From assembly GCA_910579135.1 (NCBI GenBank), contig CAJTTM010000050.1, positions 1 to 14,369 of the forward strand: a stretch of 14,369 nucleotides of DNA. Reading direction: 5' to 3'. Under the pieces are notes generated by a model. It did no database searches. It saw only the letters and a list, made by a program, of their open reading frames with translations, and was not told where the DNA came from. Positions 8,180 to 14,369 of this stretch are shown here, one piece after another. How positions within the stretch are numbered: the first letter of the stretch is position 1; each line of letters begins with the position of its first letter. This DNA is from an uncultured Erysipelotrichales bacterium. GTDB lineage: Bacteria; Bacillota_I; Bacilli_A; Erysipelotrichales; Coprobacillaceae. Made by a program: the position numbers and the translations under genes.

Positions 8180-10093
8180 ATGAAATTATTGGAGGTAAAA
8201 CTAATACATATAGGACCTTACAACATAGAAAAAATAGATTTTTCTACTAATCATTCAAAAAATGTAGTTCTTCTTTGTGGAGAAAACGGTGCTGGCAAGA
8301 CAACTTTTTTAAAAGCGATTAAACTAGGACTTTTTGGTGGTGCCCTATTTGGTTTTAAGCAAAATAGCAAGAGCTCACAATATATAGAAGAAGTAAAGTC
8401 TATTATTAGGAATAATGCAAAAAATGGTTCAGTTGAAGTTACCTTTTCGATAGTAGAAAACTATCAAGAGGTTGTATATAAAATAAAAAGGCTGTGGAAT
8501 GTAACCCCTACTTTTAGCGAAAAAATTGATTTTTATGAAAATAATATTAAATTAGAAAACGATATGCTTATAAAGAAAATCAATTATATAAATAATTTTT
8601 ATACACCGAATGTAGTTGATTCAATTATGTTTGATGGAGAAAGAATTTTAGGATTAATTGATAATGGTCAGCTATCTTCATATGTAAAAGACTCTATTTT
8701 AAACTTATTTGGTTTAAATTACTATATTTCTCTGATAAATGACTTAGATGAATATATTAATAGTTTTATTAAAGAAGAAAGTTTAAGTATTGAACAAATA
8801 CAACTAACTGAAAGTGAAAGAAATTATAAAATAGAAAGGAGTAAACTGATTAAGGAAAAAGAAAAAATAAATTCCTTTCAAAAACTCTTAGAATTAAAAA
8901 ATTTTATCATTGAAGAAAATATTGAAGTCTATTCAAAATTAGGTGGTATAAACAAGAAAGATTTATCAGTAGTCACTAAAAGAATATCGAATATTGAAAA
9001 GAATAGAGAAGAAAATAAAAACCTTGTAAAGTCATTTTTAGAGAATAATATTATCTTTCTATTAAATAAAAACAATATTAAGAAATGTATTGGTCAAATA
9101 AAAGCAGAGGCACCAAAAAAACATATACAAAATCTTAATGATTTAATAAGTTCTTCTATATTAGAAAAAAAGGATGAAGAGAAATTAAAAGATATTATTA
9201 AGGTTCTTTCACAAAACAGTCATGAAGAAATTCTATTAGATTTATCGAAATCAGATGAAGTTTTTTTTAATGGATATTTACAAGAGATTACAGAGGCACA
9301 GCAAGTTTATAAAAATTTAAAGCATAATAATTCTTCTGATTTAAATTTACTAAAAGAGTTAAAAAATAAAGTTTCAATAACTCAAACTGATGAAATGAAT
9401 GAGTTATATGATAAAATTTCTGATGAATTAGTTCAAAGAGATCAAATAATTCAGCAAATTGAATTATCAAATGAACAGATTGATTTATTAAATAATAATA
9501 TAGAAAAATTATCGGGCGAAGTGAATGAACTTAAGCGAATTGTTTTTGAACAGACGAAAGAAAATGATTCATTTGTTTTAGCTAAAAAGTACCAAGGATT
9601 ATGCCAAGAATATTATGAAAAAGAAATAGCTAGAACCTTAAAATTAATAAGTGAAAAATGTACTAAACTAATTAGAAATACATACAGAAAAGAGAACTAT
9701 ATTACTCGATTAGAGATTTCAAATGATTTTAATGTAAATATATACAAAAACAAAGAGAAGAAAAATATCAGTCAGCTATCCGCAGGAGAAAAGCAATTAT
9801 TAGTGGCTGCTATAATATCGACCATAATTAAAACATCTTCAAGAAATATATTTGTAATATTTGATACTCCAGCAGGAAGGTTAGATGGTGAACACATGGT
9901 ACGTTTTTATAAAAATATCATGCTTGATACGGCGAGCCAAGTCATTATTATGCCAACTTCAAGTGAAATCAATGAGGAAGTGATAAATTCAATATACTCA
10001 AGTGTTAGCGATTGCTATACAATTAACTATAATGAAGAAGGTTATTCCAAAATTTATAGAAATAAAATATTTAATAAGGAGTGGTCAAAATGA
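8180..10093 (+). CDS. dndD: DndD, SMC-like ATPase of DNA phosphorothioation
   Basis: 637 aa. Walker A is GENGAGKT (K40), an IMFDGER segment typical of DndD lies near residue 155, and long Lys/Glu/Asn-rich helices of coiled-coil type fill the middle. The ABC signature LSAGEKQ is at 533-539 and the Walker B/D-loop is FDTPAGRLD (D562-D569). The family is known as an ATPase acting with DndC and DndE in sulfur insertion, possibly by altering DNA structure. The middle region contains no paired CxxC hook. AAGGAG lies 7 bases before ATG 8180, and the stop shares ATGA with dndE. Compared with the 659-aa ATPase upstream, both have the FDGE block and lack the canonical Walker B Glu, but this copy has an intact signature motif. 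Confidence 0.96.
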   Translation: MKLLEVKLIHIGPYNIEKIDFSTNHSKNVVLLCGENGAGKTTFLKAIKLGLFGGALFGFKQNSKSSQYIEEVKSIIRNNAKNGSVEVTFSIVENYQEVVYKIKRLWNVTPTFSEKIDFYENNIKLENDMLIKKINYINNFYTPNVVDSIMFDGERILGLIDNGQLSSYVKDSILNLFGLNYYISLINDLDEYINSFIKEESLSIEQIQLTESERNYKIERSKLIKEKEKINSFQKLLELKNFIIEENIEVYSKLGGINKKDLSVVTKRISNIEKNREENKNLVKSFLENNIIFLLNKNNIKKCIGQIKAEAPKKHIQNLNDLISSSILEKKDEEKLKDIIKVLSQNSHEEILLDLSKSDEVFFNGYLQEITEAQQVYKNLKHNNSSDLNLLKELKNKVSITQTDEMNELYDKISDELVQRDQIIQQIELSNEQIDLLNNNIEKLSGEVNELKRIVFEQTKENDSFVLAKKYQGLCQEYYEKEIARTLKLISEKCTKLIRNTYRKENYITRLEISNDFNVNIYKNKEKKNISQLSAGEKQLLVAAIISTIIKTSSRNIFVIFDTPAGRLDGEHMVRFYKNIMLDTASQVIIMPTSSEINEEVINSIYSSVSDCYTINYNEEGYSKIYRNKIFNKEWSK

Positions 10094-10458
10094 TTCAAAG
10101 AATTAAAACATCTAACACTGTTGCTGAGAACTTAGACAAAATTCAAAATAAACTTCATTTATCATCTAAGGCTGCAATTCTTCGCATAGCAATTTCTCTT
10201 TCATTGAATGATGATAGTAGTTTGAATTTAACAGCCAAATATCTTACTGATCGAGGATTTGATATTTCGATTGCTACTTTATTTGGAGAATATGAAGTTC
10301 TATTTAGAGCATTAATAAAGAATAGTTATAAACATGCTATAGATGAACAACTTTATGTTAAATTGATTCAAGCTCATATAGAAAGAGGAATGATTAAATT
10401 ATATGGAGAATTTGCCACAAATAATCAAATTGAGGATTTTATTGACACATTAGTATAA
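10090..10458 (+). CDS. dndE: DndE, small DNA-binding phosphorothioation protein
   Basis: 122 aa, normal for DndE. The SSKAAILRIAISLSLN helix (residues 26-41) matches the conserved 'ILxRxAxxLSL' core, and AHIERG near residue 97 matches the C-terminal 'HxxRG' block. The family forms a tetramer that binds nicked DNA and is required for sulfur insertion. I place the start at ATG 10090, which shares ATGA with the dndD stop and has AAGGAG (10076-10081) 8 bases upstream. A GTG at 10081 in the same frame overlaps that SD and is unlikely. Translational coupling to dndD is expected. Confidence 0.94.
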   Translation: MIQRIKTSNTVAENLDKIQNKLHLSSKAAILRIAISLSLNDDSSLNLTAKYLTDRGFDISIATLFGEYEVLFRALIKNSYKHAIDEQLYVKLIQAHIERGMIKLYGEFATNNQIEDFIDTLV

Positions 10459-10495
10459 CTACATATGTCTTTAATATAAGGAGGGAGTGATTGAT

Positions 10496-11596
10496 TTGAT
10501 TTATCTAGATAATAATGCAACCACTAAAGTATTACCAGAAGTAAGAGATGCTATGGTAAAATATTTAACAGATGAATATGGAAATCCATCAAGTAAATAT
10601 TACCAACTGGCAATAAATGCAAAAAAAAGTATTGATGATGCAAGAAGAAATGTGTCAAAATTGTTTTCATGCGATGCTGATGAAGTGATTTTTACTTCAG
10701 GTTCGACAGAAAGCAATAATATGATTTTTAAAGGTTTAGCTGACCTAACTAATAAAAGACACATTATTATTTCAAACATTGAGCACCCATCTATAATGGA
10801 GACTGCAAAATTTTTGGAAAAACATGGTTATAGAATAACTTATATAGAAGTTAATTCATGTGGAGTAGTAGATCCAAGTAAGATAGAGTCTGCAATTGAT
10901 GATGACACTTTTTTGGTATCAACTATGTGGGTTAATAACGAATTAGGTTCCATTAATGATATTTCTACAATGGCAGCAATTTGCAAAAATAAAGGTGTTT
11001 ATTATCATGTAGATGCAACACAGGCAGTAGGAAAAATCGATGTTGCGTTGCCAAACGGGGTAACCTCTGCATCCTTTTCAGCTCATAAAATATACGGTCC
11101 TAAAGGTGTAGGTGCGTTGATTCTAAAAAAAGATTGTGATGGTATTCCAATAAAATTGACACCACTAATTCATGGTGGAGAACAAGAATTCGGATATCGT
11201 GCTGGAACACAGGGAGTTCATAATATTATTGGATTATCAAAAGCCTGTGAGATAGTTTTAAGAGATTTTTTGATAAATGTAAAAAAAATAAGAGAAAAAG
11301 AAGATATTGTCTATGATTTATTAAAAAATAAACTTGGAGATCAAATTGTTTTTAATTCTCCAATGACGAATAAAGTCGCAGGTGTTCTCAATTTTCAAAT
11401 AAAAGGAGTTAAGAATGTCATTTTTCTAAATAAAATTTCTGAATTTATAGCTGCCTCATCAGGATCAGCATGTAGTATTACTCATCCAAGTTATACGTTG
11501 AAAGCAATTGGTTTGACAGATTCTGAAATTGAAAATAGTATTAGATTTTCTTTATCTCCATATGAGGATATTACAGAATTGGAAGATATTCTTTAG
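10496..11596 (+). CDS. dndA: DndA-type cysteine desulfurase (IscS/NifS family)
   Basis: 366-aa PLP enzyme that releases sulfur from L-cysteine as an enzyme persulfide. It begins MIYLDNNATT, as this family usually does. HVDATQA and the PLP lysine K198 (SAHKIYGPKG) are present, and the persulfide cysteine is C326 in SSGSACS, the short-loop form of IscS/DndA. The likely start is TTG 10496, because AGGAGGG (10479-10485) lies 10 bases upstream and overlaps or abuts the alternative GTG at 10487. Position directly after dndE, rather than divergent as in Streptomyces, marks it as the dedicated sulfur donor for DndC. Its stop overlaps the SD of the next gene. A housekeeping IscS/NifS is less likely because no iscU or thiI neighbour is seen. 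Confidence 0.94.
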   Translation: MIYLDNNATTKVLPEVRDAMVKYLTDEYGNPSSKYYQLAINAKKSIDDARRNVSKLFSCDADEVIFTSGSTESNNMIFKGLADLTNKRHIIISNIEHPSIMETAKFLEKHGYRITYIEVNSCGVVDPSKIESAIDDDTFLVSTMWVNNELGSINDISTMAAICKNKGVYYHVDATQAVGKIDVALPNGVTSASFSAHKIYGPKGVGALILKKDCDGIPIKLTPLIHGGEQEFGYRAGTQGVHNIIGLSKACEIVLRDFLINVKKIREKEDIVYDLLKNKLGDQIVFNSPMTNKVAGVLNFQIKGVKNVIFLNKISEFIAASSGSACSITHPSYTLKAIGLTDSEIENSIRFSLSPYEDITELEDIL

Positions 11597-11608
11597 GAGT
11601 GTGATAGA

Positions 11609-13513
11609 ATGGGAAGTATTGTAGGTACAATTATTAATATTAGTGATTATTTAAAACCTGAAAAAATAGCAATATACATAGATGTTGGTTCAAATAGAGA
11701 GAATATATTTGATTTGGAAAAAAATCGAGTATATATTATACCAGATTATCAAAGGGAAATAAGATGGCAAAAAGAAAACTTAATTGAACTAATGATGGAT
11801 TTGAAATCTGGATGCAAATTTGTCGGAAATATCATTTTATCGAAAAAAAATAATGAATATTTTATAATTGATGGGCAGCAAAGAACAACTATTATGTTAA
11901 TGTTGATTACATATATTCGATATAAGTTTGGTAGTCAGTTAGATATATCAGATACATGTATATTAATAAATAATAGCTTTGAAGGATTGGAAAAATTATT
12001 TGAAAATAATTTTGATTTATCTCAAATTGTAATAAATGAAATTACGGATACGGATTATTATAATCAATTAAATCATTACATTAATTTATGGAATTATATT
12101 GAAGAAACCAACATTATAAATGATCAGGATAGCGCCGAATCTCTTTATAAAAATATTATGAAAAGTGAAATTAATATAATTATTAATAGAGAAGATAACC
12201 TGGGGACAAGTATTGATTATTTTTTGGACACAAATCTTAAAGGTGTCAAATTGGATTCTGAAGATATTTTTAAGTGCTATTTATTTTCAAAGGATACGTC
12301 TAATAGTATTAGAGAAAGTTGGAAGACTTTAAAAAAATATTCTTTTATTCTGGAAAAACATGCAATTAAATATACACTTATGAATGTGTTATATCAATAC
12401 ATTGCATGTGATTTATATAAATATAAAAATGGCAAATTCAAAAATTATAAATTTAAAGAAGACTTCACTTTATCAGAATTTGAAGAAGAATCTAAATATT
12501 ACAAAGGAGAACATTTAATCAAAGTCATTAATGACAAAAATTATATGCAAAAGAGTATTAACATTATTAATGAGTATTTAAAAATAATTTGTGATATTGC
12601 ATGTAATGATGATCAAACAGAAATGTTCAAATCTAACTTTTCTGAAATAGATGATCAAGAAAGAAAAGTGATTTTTAAATTAATCAAGAATATTATAAAA
12701 GATTCTAATCTAATCCCAAAAGTTACTTTAATGAAATATATTGTCGAATCAATTATCTTAGGCAAAAGGAGAAAAGATGAATGTAGAAGAATATATGCAG
12801 TTTTTTTCTTTACAACTTTCTTTAATACATTTGAAAGCAAAAAAGAACGAAATACTGTCTATAATCTGATGAAAAATGATGATTGGGAAAGAGCTTTAAT
12901 TAATCAAATAAAAAAATATTTTTCAAATACAAACTTAACAAAAGCGAATGCTGCGCTACAATATAAATATACTTTAGATAATAATGATTTGGATGAACGA
13001 TATAGATGTAAAGCATTAGCCGCACTATATAATTATTTCGAAATCAAAAATGAAAAAATCTGTGTGAAAGATATTAATCAACTATATACATTTCTGAATG
13101 ATGATAACTCATACTCTATTGAACATTTTATTATTAGTAATAATAGAACAGGTAAAATCAAAATAAATGGATTTCCCAATAATGAATATGTAATTCCTCA
13201 AGGCTTCAGAAAATACAAGAATTCAATTTTTAATTTTATTTTCGTTGATAAAGATAAAAATAATGAATTAGAAAATTTTAATGTTATCCTTAAGATTCAA
13301 ATGTTAAAAGAATACAGTTTTCAATGTGAGTATTCAAAAATGATTTTTGGTATTGTTAAATCGTTTATAGATGAAAATGAAGATATTAAATTATTACAAT
13401 CTACGTTATCGGAATATACTTTAAATTTGTTTTTTGAAGATAAATTTATTAGATTATATGTTGAATTTATAAATTTGGTTTTTGATAAAATAGTGGAAAA
13501 ATTTAAAGTATAG
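11609..13513 (+). CDS. DUF262-DUF1524 (GmrSD/SspE-type) PT-sensing nuclease candidate
   Basis: 634 aa. The N-terminal DUF262 has IPDYQREIRW, then IIDGQQRTT with DGQQR at 88-92, the nucleotide-binding motif of this ParB/sulfiredoxin-like fold, and later a LKGVKLDSEDIFK block matching the family's 'NxxGxxLxxxDxxK'. Near the C-terminus, SIEHF (H506), SIFNFIF (N542) and DKDKNNEL (N551/N552) fit the H-N-N pattern of the HNH-like DUF1524 domain, though with diverged surroundings. GmrSD proteins cut modified phage DNA; SspE, of the same architecture, has its NTPase stimulated by PT DNA and nicks incoming DNA. By context this may be a second effector reading the marks made by DndCDE. ATG 11609 has AGGAG (11595-11599) inside the dndA stop region. 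Last gene of the operon. Confidence 0.88.
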   Translation: MGSIVGTIINISDYLKPEKIAIYIDVGSNRENIFDLEKNRVYIIPDYQREIRWQKENLIELMMDLKSGCKFVGNIILSKKNNEYFIIDGQQRTTIMLMLITYIRYKFGSQLDISDTCILINNSFEGLEKLFENNFDLSQIVINEITDTDYYNQLNHYINLWNYIEETNIINDQDSAESLYKNIMKSEINIIINREDNLGTSIDYFLDTNLKGVKLDSEDIFKCYLFSKDTSNSIRESWKTLKKYSFILEKHAIKYTLMNVLYQYIACDLYKYKNGKFKNYKFKEDFTLSEFEEESKYYKGEHLIKVINDKNYMQKSINIINEYLKIICDIACNDDQTEMFKSNFSEIDDQERKVIFKLIKNIIKDSNLIPKVTLMKYIVESIILGKRRKDECRRIYAVFFFTTFFNTFESKKERNTVYNLMKNDDWERALINQIKKYFSNTNLTKANAALQYKYTLDNNDLDERYRCKALAALYNYFEIKNEKICVKDINQLYTFLNDDNSYSIEHFIISNNRTGKIKINGFPNNEYVIPQGFRKYKNSIFNFIFVDKDKNNELENFNVILKIQMLKEYSFQCEYSKMIFGIVKSFIDENEDIKLLQSTLSEYTLNLFFEDKFIRLYVEFINLVFDKIVEKFKV

Positions 13514-13531
13514 TAGATAAAAAATATATAG

Positions 13532-13553
13532 ATATGCTACCAAAACAGTATAT
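13532..13553 (+). other. weak hairpin after the operon
   Basis: ATATGCT and AGTATAT can pair over 7 bp, with one G-T wobble, around an 8-base loop, 19 bases after the last operon stop. No T-run follows, so it is a poor intrinsic terminator. A related dyad with the same ATGCT...CAGTAT halves lies at 13585-13599. Confidence 0.3.
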
Positions 13554-13596
13554 GAAATAAAATAGTTGAAAGTGTGGTGCTATACATGCTGACAGT

Positions 13597-13800
13597 ATGT
13601 TTAGAAATAACAATGGAATCTCTATGAAATTGGTTGATATAGATTGTTTGTTTTCAAAAAGAAAATCAGGATTTAAAAACTATTCAAAATTAGAGTGCAA
13701 GTTAGTTGATTTATATTTTAATGATCAAAATAAATTTGATGTGTTGCTTTTAGAGACGAAAGAAGAGTATAATATAAATGGTAACATACAAAATAAATAA
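13597..13800 (+). CDS. doubtful 67-aa hypothetical ORF
   Basis: An open frame with plausible amino-acid composition but no recognised motif. Neither ATG 13597 nor the internal ATG 13624 (giving 58 aa) has a good SD; only a weak GGAA precedes the latter. ATG 13624 shares ATGA with the end of a 13-codon ORF that starts at 13586. It could be a small accessory protein, a fragment of a decayed gene, or chance coding in AT-rich DNA. It lies between the operon end and the interrupted zinc-ribbon gene, in what looks like a decaying flank. Confidence 0.35.
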   Translation: MFRNNNGISMKLVDIDCLFSKRKSGFKNYSKLECKLVDLYFNDQNKFDVLLLETKEEYNINGNIQNK

Positions 13801-13849
13801 AAGTGGATGATAGTATTAAATATTTTGAATGTAATAAGGAGGAATAAAA

Positions 13850-14041
13850 ATGAATGATTGGGCTAGTAGAAATGTATATGTTGATAAATCAAAAAGTGGA
13901 ACTCAGATTTGTCCTAAATGTGGATGAATAATGGATGTGACTGTATTGTTGCAAGATGGACATAATGAAATGGAAGAATATTTTTGTCCAAATAATTCTT
14001 GTGACCATAAATTTTCTGTTAGAGCTTGTTGTACTCCATAG
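13850..14041 (+). pseudogene. small zinc-ribbon protein interrupted by in-frame TGA
   Basis: A perfect AAGGAGG (13836-13842) lies 7 bases before ATG 13850. The frame reads MNDWASRNVYV and reaches CPKCG, then TGA at 13925-13927, and continues in the same frame through YFCPNNSCDHKFSVRA to TAG at 14039-14041. Read through, it is a 63-residue zinc ribbon with paired knuckles CPKC and CPNNSC. Zinc ribbons often read CPKCGG, so a single GGA-to-TGA change explains the stop. The first piece alone (25 aa) has only half the metal site. An ATG at 13931, right after the stop, could allow reinitiation of the second half. It was probably a small DNA- or RNA-binding or accessory protein, now broken. Confidence 0.65.
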
Positions 14042-14105
14042 GTTAGTTTAGTTAAATTGAAATAATTTCTGAAATTGATACAGGTCACTTGAAAATATGA
14101 TACAA

Positions 14106-14130
14106 TTTTGATACACTAATTATATCAAAA
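14106..14130. repeat. perfect 8-bp inverted repeat, 9-bp spacer
   Basis: TTTTGATA (14106-14113) and TATCAAAA (14123-14130) are exact reverse complements. The 25-bp dyad includes one of the TTGATACA repeats and has the size of a dimeric repressor operator or recombinase site. No function is shown. Confidence 0.45.
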
Positions 14131-14234
14131 GAGTAGATATCAATCAATATTGAACTAAAATCAATTCAAAAATATAGTTTATTAACCCCAAAATAAGTCA
14201 ATTATAAATGTTGCGTAACGAGTTCGAATAGGTT

Positions 14235-14264
14235 TATAAGTGTCTTCGAAAGATGGCACTTATA
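14235..14264 (+). terminator. hairpin with GAAA tetraloop, possible terminator
   Basis: TATAAGTGTCTTC (14235-14247) and GATGGCACTTATA (14252-14264) form a 13-bp stem with one G-U pair and one mismatch, closed by a GAAA (GNRA) loop on the + strand. The tail is ATT-rich but lacks a clean T-run, so it is a weak intrinsic terminator at best. A structured RNA or recombination site remains possible. Confidence 0.45.
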
Positions 14265-14369
14265 TTATATACTAAGAAATATTATAGATTTGTTTACTCG
14301 AACATATCATGTGAAGACTATTGTGTTGATACAAAAGAAAAACTCGTAGAAGTCCTTTATTTTAGGCAC

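Larger units (their letters stand above)
14075..14333 (+). repeat. four (A/T)TGATACA direct repeats
   Basis: TTGATACA occurs at 14075-14082, 14108-14115 and 14326-14333, with ATGATACA at 14097-14104. Three copies lie within 41 bp. They could be protein-binding sites or chance in AT-rich DNA. Confidence 0.4.
14042..14369. other. non-coding AT-rich flank, no gene seen
   Basis: No ORF with an SD or recognisable protein is visible on either strand. The stretch contains four copies of (A/T)TGATACA, an inverted repeat at 14106-14130 and a GAAA-loop hairpin at 14235-14264, listed separately. It may be the edge of the acquired island. Confidence 0.6.

Noticed and set aside
10496..11596. Housekeeping IscS/NifS for Fe-S or tRNA thiolation
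   Set aside because: No iscU, thiI, mnmA or iscR neighbour is seen, while the gene sits inside the dnd operon after dndE.
13850..14041. Selenocysteine or TGA-as-tryptophan decoding in the zinc-ribbon gene
   Set aside because: No convincing SECIS-like hairpin is seen after the TGA, and TGA ends dndD and the first operon gene with well-placed downstream starts, so the standard code applies.
13903..14088. 61-aa minus-strand ORF containing CPSC
   Set aside because: It lies antisense to the zinc-ribbon reading, which has a perfect SD and paired cysteine knuckles; its cysteines are a by-product of the opposite strand.
14307..14369. Possible C-terminal end of a minus-strand gene entering from the right edge
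   Set aside because: Only about 20 codons are open to the edge with no recognisable motif, which is too short to support.
1..14369. CRISPR array, tRNA, rRNA or complete insertion sequence
   Set aside because: No regularly spaced repeats, cloverleaf, rRNA-like stretch, transposase or integrase reading was found. A GTTCGAAT string near 14222 looks like a T-loop but lacks the rest of a tRNA.

Overview
The window is very AT-rich. Genes are almost all on the + strand, packed with overlaps or short gaps, start at ATG with strong AAGGAGG-type Shine-Dalgarno (SD) sites, and use AGA heavily for arginine. This fits a low-GC Firmicute (Bacillota) in an accessory or mobile defence region; genus cannot be read from the sequence. 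TGA is a normal stop (dndD and the first gene end in it).

Layout. Positions 1-163 hold a short palindrome and a likely promoter. Positions 164-363 are a small Cro/C1-type (XRE) repressor gene broken by a one-base frameshift. From 394 to 13513 runs one uninterrupted, co-directional, translationally coupled operon of ten genes. Its upstream half (394-6565) has five genes: an unrecognised 476-aa protein with repeated winged-helix-like units, a PLD-nuclease/DEAH-helicase fusion, a 61-aa protein, a DndD-like SMC-family ATPase, and a 180-aa protein resembling the phosphorothioation-associated protein 4 family. Its downstream half is a complete DNA phosphorothioate (PT) modification set in the order dndC-dndD-dndE-dndA, followed by a DUF262-DUF1524 protein of the GmrSD/SspE type. 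From 13514 onward come a doubtful 67-aa ORF, a small zinc-ribbon gene interrupted by an in-frame TGA, and about 330 bp of non-coding DNA with TTGATACA repeats, a dyad and a GAAA-loop hairpin.

How the genes probably work together. DndA takes sulfur from cysteine. DndC (PP-loop ATPase with a four-cysteine Fe-S site), DndD and DndE install it in the DNA backbone. The upstream module replaces the usual DndF-DndG-DndH restriction proteins, none of which is visible, and is the likely interference arm. The C-D-E-A order plus a non-FGH partner module is reminiscent of the archaeal DndCDEA-PbeABCD system, but I cannot confirm homology gene by gene. The DUF262-DUF1524 protein would be a second, PT-sensing effector like SspE of the Ssp system. 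One locus would then combine Dnd modification with two different effectors. dndB, the usual regulator, is absent, and the only visible regulator is frameshifted.
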